Of a DNA stretch of 64,000 nucleotides, positions 16,567 through 25,368 are shown one piece after another. How positions within the stretch are numbered: position 1 is the stretch's first letter; each line of letters starts with the position of its first letter. Made by a program: the position numbers and the translations under genes. This DNA comes from Marvinbryantia formatexigens DSM 14469 (lineage in GTDB: Bacteria; Bacillota; Clostridia; Lachnospirales; Lachnospiraceae). The DNA is taken from NCBI RefSeq assembly GCF_025148285.1, contig NZ_CP102268.1, positions 2,397,001-2,461,000 of the forward strand, written 5' to 3'. Below the pieces are notes generated by a model that was not told the DNA's origin, searched no databases, and saw only the letters and a list, made by a program, of their open reading frames with translations.

Positions 16567-17067
16567 ATGGAAACAACAGACAGTAAAATTCATGAAAAAT
16601 TTATGCGAGAGGCGATCCGGCAGGCAAAAAAGGCGTATGCGCTTGACGAGGTGCCGATTGGCTGCGTGATCGTGCAGGACGGAAAAATCATCGCGCGCGG
16701 CTATAACCGGCGCAATACCGATAAAAATACGCTCTCTCATGCCGAGCTGATTGCCATTAAAAAGGCGGCGAAAAAAACAGGCGACTGGCGCCTGGAGGGA
16801 TGTACGATGTATATTACGCTGGAGCCCTGTCAGATGTGCGCCGGAGCGATGGTGCAGGCGCGCTTGACAGAGGCGGTCATCGGCAGCATGAATCCAAAAG
16901 CGGGCTGCGCCGGAAGCATCCTCAATATTCTGGAAATGCCGGAATTTAATCATCAGGTGCAGGTGACTCGCGGCGTGCTGGAGGAGGAGTGCAGCGAGCT
17001 GCTCAGCCGTTTTTTCCGGGAGCTGCGTCAGAAAAAAAGTGTTAAGAAATTGTTGGGAAAATCGTAA
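16567..17067 (+). CDS. tadA: tRNA-specific adenosine deaminase
   Basis: A 166-residue cytidine-deaminase-fold enzyme with H58-A-E60 and P87-C88-QM-C91, the zinc and catalytic motif of TadA. It has the substrate region VPIGCVIV and the family features NRRNTDKNTLSHAE and AGSILNILEMPEFNHQV. It converts the wobble adenosine of tRNA-Arg(ACG) to inosine. This is an essential housekeeping function in most bacteria and an anchor for calling this part of the window core chromosome. Confidence 0.95.
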   Translation: METTDSKIHEKFMREAIRQAKKAYALDEVPIGCVIVQDGKIIARGYNRRNTDKNTLSHAELIAIKKAAKKTGDWRLEGCTMYITLEPCQMCAGAMVQARLTEAVIGSMNPKAGCAGSILNILEMPEFNHQVQVTRGVLEEECSELLSRFFRELRQKKSVKKLLGKS

Positions 17068-17191
17068 GCTTTTTACGAAAAAATTTAAAGAAGTTTCCTT
17101 CGCGGGTGCGGTATAATTTTTATGGGTCCCGGACGGTTCGGCTTCAGGAATTCCGGGACGAATGCGACACCCGGCATTACGGAGGAAATTT

Positions 17192-18079
17192 ATGAGACAG
17201 AAGAGGAAAACAGATATGAAAATACCGGTTGCGCTCTGCGTTCTGATGGCGGCTTTTGTGATTTACGCGGAGGCATCAAAAACACAGACCGATTACGCAA
17301 AGGAAACGGCTGCGCAGACAGAGGTGCAGCAGACGGAGCTGGCTGCTGAAACAGAAGAGGTGCAGACGGAGACAGAGACGGAAGATTTGCTGAAGGATTA
17401 TCCGGAAAGTCTTGTCGCATTTATGGAGAAATATCCGGAAGCGACGCAGTTTGTGCTGGATTATCCGAAATATAAGGATGTACATAATGAAATCGACATC
17501 AGCGGCGAGGTAAAAAAAGGAGAACTGCCGCTGTTTCTGCAGTGGGACGTGCGCTGGGGATACGAGCGGTATGGAAGTGATTTTCTGGCGGTGACCGGCT
17601 GCGGACCGACCTGCCTTTCTATGGTGCAGTGCGGACTGAGCGGAGAAACCATCTGGAATCCCTACGAGGTGGCGAAGATGGCGGAGCAGGAGGGCTACTA
17701 TGTCAACGGGGAGGGTTCCTCCTGGGACCTGATGAGCGCCGGGGCAGAAAAGCTGGGGCTGCAGGTATACAGCGTGACGCTGAGCGAGGAGGATATCACC
17801 GATACACTGCGCAGCGGGAAGCCGGTCATCTGCTCCGTCAGAGCGGGAGATTTTACGGACAGCGGTCATTTTATCGTGCTTGCGGGGGTCAACGCGGACG
17901 GAAGCATTAAGGTCAACGACCCAAACAGCAGAATAAACAGCGAAAAGAGCTGGGACATCGGGCGGATTCTGCCGCAGATTAAAGGAATGTGGGCGTACAG
18001 CTTTGGTGATACGGAAGAAGAGGAAACGCTTTATGCGGACGAGACGGGAGAGGGTACCGGAGAGTACCGTGGATATTAG
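17192..18079 (+). CDS. Exported C39-like (peptidase_C39_2) protein, first of a tandem pair
   Basis: A 295-residue protein; the ATG at 17192 follows GGAGG at good spacing. Residues 10-27 form a signal/anchor helix (KIPVALCVLMAAFVIYAEA), followed by a Glu/Thr-rich linker (about 30-65). The papain-like C39_2 domain (about 105-272) has the catalytic Cys in GCGPT (C137), His in SGHFIVL (H226) and the NDPNS motif near 242. The substrate is unknown; these domains lie outside the membrane and differ from the bacteriocin-processing C39 domains fused to ABC transporters. The first 11 bases of the next gene overlap its end. Confidence 0.85.
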   Translation: MRQKRKTDMKIPVALCVLMAAFVIYAEASKTQTDYAKETAAQTEVQQTELAAETEEVQTETETEDLLKDYPESLVAFMEKYPEATQFVLDYPKYKDVHNEIDISGEVKKGELPLFLQWDVRWGYERYGSDFLAVTGCGPTCLSMVQCGLSGETIWNPYEVAKMAEQEGYYVNGEGSSWDLMSAGAEKLGLQVYSVTLSEEDITDTLRSGKPVICSVRAGDFTDSGHFIVLAGVNADGSIKVNDPNSRINSEKSWDIGRILPQIKGMWAYSFGDTEEEETLYADETGEGTGEYRGY

Positions 18080-18836
18080 AAAAAACAGAAAAAAACGCGG
18101 AAGAGGGCGCCGGAGGCGGCTTTTGTTTCTGGTACTGGGTGCGGTTCTGGTGATAGCGGCGGTCTTTGCCGTGCGCTCCAGGAAAAAGCAGAGCACGGTT
18201 CCCGCCTGGATACCGATGGAAGGGGAATATCCGGTCAGTATGCTGGAATTTATGGAGAAATATCCGCAGGCAACTGACTTTGTCATGGCTTTTCCGGAAA
18301 AGAAGGATCTGCATCCCAAAATCGACATTACCGAAGATGTCCGGCAGGGCGGCGTACCGCTGTTTCTGCAGTGGGATGAGCGCTGGGGCTACGAAATCTA
18401 CGGGGATGATTTTCTCGGCGTGAACGGGTGCGGACCGACGAGCCTTTCTATGGTGCAGTGCGGACTGAGCGGGGATACGAAGTGGAATCCTTACGAGGTG
18501 GCAAAAATGGCGGATGAAAACGGCTATTATGTGAGCGGCGTCGGCTCCTCCTGGGAGCTGATGGACGCCGGAGCGCGGCAGATGGGACTGCAGGTCTCTG
18601 AGGTGCCCTTCAGCGCGGAGGGGATTGTGGATACACTGAGGTCCGGCAGGCTGATTATCTGTTCAATGGGACCGGGAGAATTCACCTATTCCGGTCACTT
18701 TGTCGTCCTCACCGGGGTGGATGATGACGGACGGATTTTCCTGAACGATTCCAACAGCCGCGAGCGCAGCCAGCAGACCTGGGATGCGGATTATCTGCTG
18801 TCACAGGCGGTCGCCATGTGGGCGTACAGCTATTGA
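18069..18836 (+). CDS. Exported C39-like (peptidase_C39_2) protein, second of a tandem pair
   Basis: A 255-residue paralogue of the previous protein. I chose the GTG at 18069 because GGAG lies 6 bp upstream and a basic N-terminus (DIRKNRKKRGRGRRRR) then leads straight into a membrane helix (LLFLVLGAVLVIAAVFAV). Longer starts at 18003 or 18033 would overlap the previous gene by 47-77 bp. The domain keeps GCGPT, SGHFVVLTGV and NDSNSR. Both proteins share the pre-domain motif FMEKYP-AT-FV. Co-translation with the first copy is likely. Role unknown. Confidence 0.85.
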   Translation: MDIRKNRKKRGRGRRRRLLFLVLGAVLVIAAVFAVRSRKKQSTVPAWIPMEGEYPVSMLEFMEKYPQATDFVMAFPEKKDLHPKIDITEDVRQGGVPLFLQWDERWGYEIYGDDFLGVNGCGPTSLSMVQCGLSGDTKWNPYEVAKMADENGYYVSGVGSSWELMDAGARQMGLQVSEVPFSAEGIVDTLRSGRLIICSMGPGEFTYSGHFVVLTGVDDDGRIFLNDSNSRERSQQTWDADYLLSQAVAMWAYSY

Positions 18837-18943
18837 CGGGGACGGCAATGCTGAAAGTGGACGTTACATGGGTGTATAATTATTAAAGGCGCGGCAGGAT
18901 GCGTCGGACATTCCGGTGCGGAGACAGAGATAAGAGGACATAT

Positions 18944-19882
18944 ATGGAAATAATCAGACATTTGAAAGAAAATATTGCAAAGGTAATGATAGGCAACGAG
19001 CGCACGACGGAGCTGGTGCTTGCCTGTGTGCTTGCAAAGGGGCATGTGCTTCTGCAGGATGTGCCGGGCACGGGAAAGACGATGCTGGCGAAGTCGCTGG
19101 CAAAGTCCATTGATGCGGATTTTGGCAGAATCCAGTTTACGCCGGATATGCTGCCGTCGGATATCACCGGGTTGAATTATTTTGACGCAAAGAGCGGAGA
19201 ATTTGTGTTTGCGAAGGGACCGGTGTTCTGCAATATTCTGCTGGCGGATGAGATTAACCGGGCGACGCCGAAGACACAGAGCAGTCTTTTGGAATGCATG
19301 GCGGAGCGGCAGGTGACGGTGGACGGCACAACGCGCGTTCTGGAAGAGCCGTTTCTGGTGATCGCGACGCAGAATCCGCTGGAAACGCTGGGCACGTTTC
19401 CGCTGCCGGAGGCGCAGAAGGACCGTTTTCTCATGCAGATTTCAATGGAGGACCTGACGCCGCCTCTGGAGCAGAGCCTGCTGGAGCGTTTTCTGGCGGG
19501 GCATCCGCTGGAGGAGCTGGAGCCGGTCTGTGAGAAAAAGGATATTGCAGAGCTGCAGATGCGGTGCAGCGGAGTTTATATCCATGAGGACCTGCTGAAG
19601 TACATGATCCGTCTGGTACATGCGACGCGGGAGAATCCGCAGGTGGAGCATGGTGTCAGTCCGCGGGGCTCACTTGCGTTTGCACGGGCGGCGCAGGCGT
19701 TTGCGATGGTGCAGGGCAGAGATTATGTGGTGCCGGAGGATATCAAGACCGTGGCGGTTCCGGTTCTGGCGCATCGTCTCGGACTGTCCGCGGCGGAGGA
19801 CAGCGACCGGGCGCGGGCACAGGTGATACGGGAGCTGCTTTCCAGGGTGCCGCTGCCGACGGAGGAGTGGAGCAGACGGTGA
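18944..19882 (+). CDS. MoxR-type AAA+ ATPase
   Basis: A 312-residue AAA+ ATPase with Walker A PGTGKT (residues 41-46), Walker B ILLADEINRA (about 98-107), the MoxR signature TQSSLLECMAERQVT, sensor 1 ATQNPLE and the C-terminal lid domain (HGVSPRGSLAFARAAQAFA). The ATG at 18944 has AGAGGA upstream. MoxR ATPases act as chaperones for von-Willebrand-domain or DUF58 partners. The next two genes are the usual partners: DUF58, then a multi-span membrane protein. Confidence 0.93.
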   Translation: MEIIRHLKENIAKVMIGNERTTELVLACVLAKGHVLLQDVPGTGKTMLAKSLAKSIDADFGRIQFTPDMLPSDITGLNYFDAKSGEFVFAKGPVFCNILLADEINRATPKTQSSLLECMAERQVTVDGTTRVLEEPFLVIATQNPLETLGTFPLPEAQKDRFLMQISMEDLTPPLEQSLLERFLAGHPLEELEPVCEKKDIAELQMRCSGVYIHEDLLKYMIRLVHATRENPQVEHGVSPRGSLAFARAAQAFAMVQGRDYVVPEDIKTVAVPVLAHRLGLSAAEDSDRARAQVIRELLSRVPLPTEEWSRR

Positions 19883-19950
19883 AAGACGGTTTCTGACAGG
19901 ATATACTGCCTGCAGAGGAGTGGAACAAACGGTAAGAGGACGGTTGCGCG

Positions 19951-21102
19951 ATGCTGCTGATAATGCTGTTTTTAGGCGTGGGAATCGCCTGGTGGCTGCA
20001 AAAGAATATATACCGGCGTCTCTGGAGCCGGAAGCTGGAGACGACTGTTTCCTTTGAACGGAAAGCTGTTTTCGAGGGAGAGACCTCCGCATTGCGGGAA
20101 GAAATTACGAATGGAAAGCTGCTTCCGCTTCCGGCGTTGGAGGTGCGCCTTTCCATGAGCCGGAATCTGGAATTTTCCAGCGAAGCGAAGGATAATTCCA
20201 GCATTTCGGACCTTTCGTATAAGAGGGATATTTTTTCGCTTTTCGGGCGGCAGAAAATCGTGCGCACGCTCCCCTTTGTGTGCAGAAAACGCGGATTTTA
20301 CCGCATTCAGAGGGCGGGAGTGATTGGCTATGATTTCTTTTTTAACGAAGCCGGGTATCTGGATGCAGAGCAGGATACACAGCTTTTTGTGTATCCGCGC
20401 CCGGTGGACACGGCGCGTATCCGTCCGGTCTGCCGTGCCATTTCCGGGATGGTGCTCTCCAGAAACCGTCTTTATCCGGATCCGTTTGAATTTTCCGGTC
20501 TTAGGGAATACCGCCCGACAGACCCCATGAATACCATTAACTGGAAAGCGTCGGCAAAGAGCGGCGGTCTGATGGTCAACCAGTATGATTCCACCACCAG
20601 CATTCATCTGACGATTCTCCTGGATATTGCAGACGAGGGTATCTGGAAATACGGGGAGCTGACGGAGGAGAGCATCCGCATTGCGGCATCGCTGTGCGCG
20701 CGTCTGGCGGCGCAGAATATGGAGCTGGACATCCTCAGTAACGGCATTTGCGTTTATCCGGGTGAGGAGGAGCGGCAGGAGGCGTTTGCCATGCATCTGA
20801 AGGCGGGCAGCGGTCAGATGCCGGAGCTGAATCGCGCTCTGGCGTGCATGGATACCCGGAAGGCGGCGTGCTCCGCCGCAGAGCTGATATCTGTGGAAGC
20901 GGCAAAGCGCCGGAGAGAGCATATCTATCTGCTGATTTCCAAAAACCAGAGCGGAGTGCTGCTGCACGACCTGCGCGCCCTGGCGGGAAATGACAACCAG
21001 ATTCTGTGGATCGTGCCGCTGCATCCGGCGATGGAGCTGACGCTGGAACGGGCGGCGGGAATCGGGATTATGCGGTGGGATACGCAAAGGGCACAGAATT
21101 AG
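19951..21102 (+). CDS. DUF58 domain protein
   Basis: A 383-residue protein with one N-terminal membrane helix (LLIMLFLGVGIAWWL). The DUF58 signature FSGLREYRPTDPMNTINWKASAK lies around residues 185-205 and is followed by a von-Willebrand-like region (SIHLTILLDIADEGIW). DUF58 proteins pair with MoxR ATPases and have been linked to envelope stress or complex assembly; the exact role is unknown. It lies 68 bp after the MoxR gene and 21 bp before the membrane-protein gene. Confidence 0.88.
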   Translation: MLLIMLFLGVGIAWWLQKNIYRRLWSRKLETTVSFERKAVFEGETSALREEITNGKLLPLPALEVRLSMSRNLEFSSEAKDNSSISDLSYKRDIFSLFGRQKIVRTLPFVCRKRGFYRIQRAGVIGYDFFFNEAGYLDAEQDTQLFVYPRPVDTARIRPVCRAISGMVLSRNRLYPDPFEFSGLREYRPTDPMNTINWKASAKSGGLMVNQYDSTTSIHLTILLDIADEGIWKYGELTEESIRIAASLCARLAAQNMELDILSNGICVYPGEEERQEAFAMHLKAGSGQMPELNRALACMDTRKAACSAAELISVEAAKRRREHIYLLISKNQSGVLLHDLRALAGNDNQILWIVPLHPAMELTLERAAGIGIMRWDTQRAQN

Positions 21103-21123
21103 GGGAAAGCGGGAGGTGACGAC

Positions 21124-22350
21124 ATGAAGCTGCGCAGCAATTACGTGACGACCGGAATAGCGTGCCTGCACGCCGTTCTCTTATTTGCGGGCTGTTATGT
21201 CATCGTACCTGCGGTTCTGGGAATGGAACCGGCGCAGACCTGGCGTTATTTTGCCGGCAGCCTGTGGCTTATGGTGCCGGTCGCTCTCAGCCTGCTCTGC
21301 ATCCGGAAAATAAAACAGCCGCTGCTTTATCTGCTGGCGGGCGCGGTGGTCACTGCGGGGATGAAGCTGCTTTCCGGCAGTCTGCTGACGGGCGTTCTGA
21401 CGGCGTTTATCTTTTTAATGCGTGGGTATACGCGTATCAGAAAGGGGAAGTTGAAGAGCATGCTGAAGGAAATGCCGAACGCGCAGGAGGAGCAGCTTGA
21501 CAGAGAGCTGCGGGAAATGCCGTCGCTGCTGGATGCGCCGCAGGCGCAGCACTGGCTTATCTTTGCCGTTTATTATGTGATTTTATTGTGTCTGAAAAAA
21601 GAAGAGCTTCTGAAATGGATTTTATATATGGCGGTCGCCGATGTTTTTCTGGTATTTGTCTCGGAATACCTGTCTTCGCTGCGCATCTTTCTGGAGGAAC
21701 ATGAAAAAATAGCCAACCTTCCCAAAAGAAGTGTAAAAAAAGCGGGACAGATGCTGCTTGCACTTATGCTGCCGCTGCTTTTTGCATTTGTGCTGCCTTC
21801 CCTGCTTTCCGGAAAGGAGCCGCTTGCGGAGCTGGAATTTGAAATCAGCGGGGCTCCCGCTGTGCAGGAAACAGAAGCGTTCCCGCAGGCCGATGGTGCC
21901 GCCGGGAACGATTGGATGAATATGCTCCGCGAGGATGTGCCGGAGACTCCCGCCTGGATGGAAGCGCTGTCTGCGGCGCTGATGTGGATTTTAATGGCAA
22001 TTATCCTCGCCTTCTGCGTAGTGCTGCTTTACCGCCTGTGCAGGCAGGTTATGAAATCCTTTGCCGCGGGCGGGGACGATAAGGTGTATTTTTCAGAGGA
22101 CAGTGAAGAAGAGCAGGTGCAATCTGTGCCGCGCCGGAAAAGACGTCTGCGGCAGCCGCGAACGGACGCGGGCTGGAAAATCCGCAGACAATATAAAAAA
22201 GCCATCAAAAAGCATATGCCCGGAATGCCGGGCGGCTGGGAAACGCCCGGCGAACTGGAAGAAAAAGCAAACGTACAGACAGAGGCGGTTTCAGAAGAAC
22301 TGCATGAGCTGTACGAAAAGGCGCGTTATGGAAGAAATGAAAGGGGATAG
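21124..22350 (+). CDS. Multi-span membrane protein of the MoxR/DUF58 operon
   Basis: A 408-residue protein with about five to six hydrophobic segments in the first 230 residues, one more near 285-305 (ALMWILMAIILAFCVVLLYRL), and a basic cytosolic tail. The tail, with W-IRRQYKKAIKKH and LHELYEKARYG, resembles the C-terminal part of DUF4129-type proteins in other MoxR operons, often fused to transglutaminase domains; no such domain is present. GGGAGGTGAC precedes the ATG. The function is probably tied to the MoxR/DUF58 pair. Confidence 0.75.
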   Translation: MKLRSNYVTTGIACLHAVLLFAGCYVIVPAVLGMEPAQTWRYFAGSLWLMVPVALSLLCIRKIKQPLLYLLAGAVVTAGMKLLSGSLLTGVLTAFIFLMRGYTRIRKGKLKSMLKEMPNAQEEQLDRELREMPSLLDAPQAQHWLIFAVYYVILLCLKKEELLKWILYMAVADVFLVFVSEYLSSLRIFLEEHEKIANLPKRSVKKAGQMLLALMLPLLFAFVLPSLLSGKEPLAELEFEISGAPAVQETEAFPQADGAAGNDWMNMLREDVPETPAWMEALSAALMWILMAIILAFCVVLLYRLCRQVMKSFAAGGDDKVYFSEDSEEEQVQSVPRRKRRLRQPRTDAGWKIRRQYKKAIKKHMPGMPGGWETPGELEEKANVQTEAVSEELHELYEKARYGRNERG

Positions 22351-22384
22351 TCCTCCCGGTTACGGAAGAGCCGGAGGACTATCC
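22345..22384 (+). terminator. Convergent hairpin shared by two gene ends
   Basis: ggatagtcctcc and its complement ggaggactatcc form a 12-pair stem, extended by cgg/ccg. It overlaps the last codons of the membrane-protein gene and of the minus-strand kinase gene, so it probably terminates both. No long T run follows. Confidence 0.6.
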
Positions 22385-24210
22385 TCTGTATTTACAGAGG
22401 TTATATGTACCGGTGACGGCAGCGTTACGTCGATGATGGTTCCTTCGCCGGGACTGCTTTCCAGATACAGACCGCAGGAAGAACCAAAGTAACTGCGCAG
22501 CCTCTGACTGACATTTTTCAGTCCGATGGAATGATGCCCGGAGGAGGATTCGACCGGTATTTTTTCATCACACCGGCATTCTTCATTTAGGTGCGCCAGC
22601 TTTTCGGGAGGGATCCCCTGCCCGTTATCTGCAACAAAAAGATGGAGAACCCGGTCATCCATCTGGCAGGTAATACTGATGTAGCATCCTGTTTCCATCG
22701 AGGAAAAACCGTGCTCGATACAGTTTTCGATTAAAGGCTGCAGGACGAACACAGGCGTTTCGATTTCAAGATATTCCGGCGGAATCTGGATATCCAGCGT
22801 AAATTTACCCGGAAAACGAAGGTTCTGTATTGTCATGTAGCGTTTGACCTGACAGAGCTCTTCCTTAAGCGGCGCTACCGGAAACTTTTCCAGATTATAG
22901 CGGATTAAGTCGGACATACAGAGCGCAATCGTTTCAATCTCCGGCACATTATGAAGATTTGCCAGAGACTTAATACTATTCAGCGTGTTGTACAGAAAAT
23001 GATGATTAATCTGAAACTGGAGCATCTGGATTTTTAACTGCTGTTTTCCAAGCTCCGTTTCATAGTTCTGCTGCAGGCTGCGCATGAGACGTCTGCACAG
23101 AGAATTAAAGCTGCGCACAAGCCGCAAAAGCTCCTGGTTAGAACCGCAGGCTTTTTCATCAATAAGACCGCCATCCTCCGGATTGAGCGAATCAATGGAG
23201 GCGCAGAGACGGGAAACCGGGCGTGTCAGCGTTCTGGACAGGATAGCGGAAAGCAGAAGACCGAGCAATGCGCAGAGAAGAAACGCACTGAAATGGGCAG
23301 CCAGATTTTCACGGTACGCAAGAGAAATAGCATCGTTATTGACGAGCTGGATAAGACGCCATTTGGTGGTGGCATTTACGCAGCCGCTGACAGCATAGTC
23401 GCTCTGTCCGTCGCTGAGCTGTAATTGTGCGTCAGACGTATCATTCATTTCTTCCAGAGAGCTGCTGAAAGCCGAGATATCCGCCAAAAGCGCAGAGCTG
23501 CTCTCATCCTGTGCGAAGGACGGACTGGAGGAATAAATCAGTTCATTTTCCGTGTTGTAAATGAGAAAAGTATGGTCTGTCAGCTGGGAAGAATCGAAAA
23601 TATCTGCAATCGGACGAAAATCAATTTCGCAGTAGCAGACACCGATTTCGCTGTAATTATAGCCATCATAAACGATTTTAATCATTGGCAGAAGCGTTTT
23701 TCCGTTAGAGCGTTCCTGCAGCGGCGCAAAGTAAGTGTGATTGGAGGATTCTCTGGCGGCAGGAGCCCAGTTACGTATATTTTCTTCGATAGTCTGCTGC
23801 TGCTGGTAACTGTTTACGTTGTATTCAAAAAAATAACCGTGGCGGTTTTCAAATACACAGGTTATCAGTGCGGAATTCAGACGGTTGGTCAGCTTAAAAA
23901 CATCGCGGAAACGCGTGGAATCCTGTGCATAGACGAGATACTGGTCCGTATAGTCCGTAATCATGGCTTTGTAAATATCGTTATTTAATAAAGGCATCGT
24001 GGTAATTTTGCCTGCATCGGACAGGAGCGTATCCAGCGTAAGGTCCATCTGGGAAAGCATGGCGGAGGAAGCGCTGTGGTATTCCTGGGAAATCCGGGAT
24101 GATGTTTTATTGGAAGCCCAGACGCTCAGAAGAATCGAAGGCAGAACAATAAGCAGAACCGAGGATAAAAAAATCTGGGTCTGAAAGGAGAGAGCCTTTA
24201 TTTTTTTCAT
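22360..24210 (-). CDS. Sensor histidine kinase, YesM type
   Basis: A 616-residue membrane kinase: helix 1 (about residues 11-30), an extracellular sensory domain (about 35-300), helix 2 (about 305-325), HAMP linker (about 326-380), a His_kinase domain with the phospho-acceptor H404 in NHHFLYNTLNSI, and an ATP-binding domain with N-box ENCIEHGF and G-box DNGQGIP. YesM-type kinases sense extracellular sugars and signal to AraC-type response regulators. It is divergent from the operon starting at 24400, whose regulator gene at 28411 is the likely partner, so the two-component pair is split around the transporter genes. Confidence 0.92.
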   Translation of the reverse strand: MKKIKALSFQTQIFLSSVLLIVLPSILLSVWASNKTSSRISQEYHSASSAMLSQMDLTLDTLLSDAGKITTMPLLNNDIYKAMITDYTDQYLVYAQDSTRFRDVFKLTNRLNSALITCVFENRHGYFFEYNVNSYQQQQTIEENIRNWAPAARESSNHTYFAPLQERSNGKTLLPMIKIVYDGYNYSEIGVCYCEIDFRPIADIFDSSQLTDHTFLIYNTENELIYSSSPSFAQDESSSALLADISAFSSSLEEMNDTSDAQLQLSDGQSDYAVSGCVNATTKWRLIQLVNNDAISLAYRENLAAHFSAFLLCALLGLLLSAILSRTLTRPVSRLCASIDSLNPEDGGLIDEKACGSNQELLRLVRSFNSLCRRLMRSLQQNYETELGKQQLKIQMLQFQINHHFLYNTLNSIKSLANLHNVPEIETIALCMSDLIRYNLEKFPVAPLKEELCQVKRYMTIQNLRFPGKFTLDIQIPPEYLEIETPVFVLQPLIENCIEHGFSSMETGCYISITCQMDDRVLHLFVADNGQGIPPEKLAHLNEECRCDEKIPVESSSGHHSIGLKNVSQRLRSYFGSSCGLYLESSPGEGTIIDVTLPSPVHITSVNTEDSPPALP

Positions 24211-24399
24211 ATGAATTCCAATTCCTTTCTGTAAAAAAACAATATGTTTCTGATTCTCCCATCATAGCATGAAAAGAAATGAAAAGATAGAAAAAAGAAC
24301 GAATATAAGATAAGTTCTATTTTTTATTCAAGATTTTTTCTATTTTTATGAAAAGGCTTTTGTTACTATTGCATTATCAAATACAGGGAGGTGCAGGGA

Positions 24400-25341
24400 A
24401 TGACCCGGAAAGAACGAGTAAGAGCGGTAATGAACAGGCAGCCGGCAGATTATGTCCCGGCCGGCTTCTGGTTTCATTATAAGCCGGATTACAGCGTACA
24501 GGAAATGATAGATGCTCATATGAAGCTCTATCGTGAGACCGGTGCGGATGTCATCAAAATCATGCAGGACTACATGTACCCGGTTAAAGGGACAATTACA
24601 TGCGCGGACGACTGGTATCATATCAGCGTCGGAGGAACGGATTCCGAAGAATTTAAAAAGCTGGAGGCTGTTATCAGAGGAATCCGTCAGGAGGCAGGCG
24701 AAGATGTTCTGCTGTTTCAGACCATGTTCGGACCTTTTAAGGCGGCGTCGATTGCATTCGGGGATGACGTATTAATGAAATACAGTAAAGAAGCCCCGGA
24801 AGCGGTGAGCGCCGGAATAAAAATCATTGCGGATGCGCTGGAAGAATGGGCGCGCGGCTATCTGAACGCCGGAGCGGACGGCATTTACTATTCTGCGCAG
24901 TTCGGAGAAGAGGGAAGATTTACAAAGACAGAATGGGAAACGCTGGTGAAACCGTATGATTTGCAGATTCTGCAGGTAGCGCAGCAGGCGGAGGAGAAAT
25001 ACAACATTTTACATATCTGCGGCGAGCCGGAATATCATTTCCGCACGCATGTGGACTGGTTTGCGGATTATCCGGCAGACCTTGTAAACTGGTCAGTAAA
25101 GGATAACGGATATAGTCTTGAAAAGGGACGCGAAACGTTTTCCTGCGCGATTCTTGGCGGAATGAATAACAAGGGAAATATTTTAAATGGTCCGGTAGAA
25201 GCGATTGAAGAAGAGGTAAAGGAAATTCTGGATGCGTTTGGGACAACCGGCATTATGATTGGAGCGGACTGTACCATCCAGGGGGAAAATATCAGACCAG
25301 AATATATTAAAGCGGCAGTGGATGCGGCACATCAATATTAA
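24400..25341 (+). CDS. UroD-family protein, zinc (corrinoid methyltransferase-like) type
   Basis: A 313-residue TIM-barrel protein of the uroporphyrinogen decarboxylase superfamily. The ATG at 24400 follows GGGAGG. It carries H205-x-C207 (LHICGE) and C291 (GADC), the zinc-ligand triad of cobalamin methyltransferases such as MtaA, MtbA and CmuA, which true heme-pathway UroD lacks. These enzymes move methyl groups between a corrinoid protein and a thiol such as coenzyme M or tetrahydrofolate carriers. No corrinoid protein or reactivase adjoins it. It is the first gene of a transporter operon, so it probably works on the imported compound. Confidence 0.82.
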   Translation: MTRKERVRAVMNRQPADYVPAGFWFHYKPDYSVQEMIDAHMKLYRETGADVIKIMQDYMYPVKGTITCADDWYHISVGGTDSEEFKKLEAVIRGIRQEAGEDVLLFQTMFGPFKAASIAFGDDVLMKYSKEAPEAVSAGIKIIADALEEWARGYLNAGADGIYYSAQFGEEGRFTKTEWETLVKPYDLQILQVAQQAEEKYNILHICGEPEYHFRTHVDWFADYPADLVNWSVKDNGYSLEKGRETFSCAILGGMNNKGNILNGPVEAIEEEVKEILDAFGTTGIMIGADCTIQGENIRPEYIKAAVDAAHQY

Positions 25342-25368
25342 AAGGAAAGTGTGAAAGGAGAAAACGAT

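Noticed and set aside
19972-21171. A 399-residue open frame on the minus strand
   Set aside because: It mirrors the DUF58 gene, which has clear motifs and operon context. The minus frame shows none.
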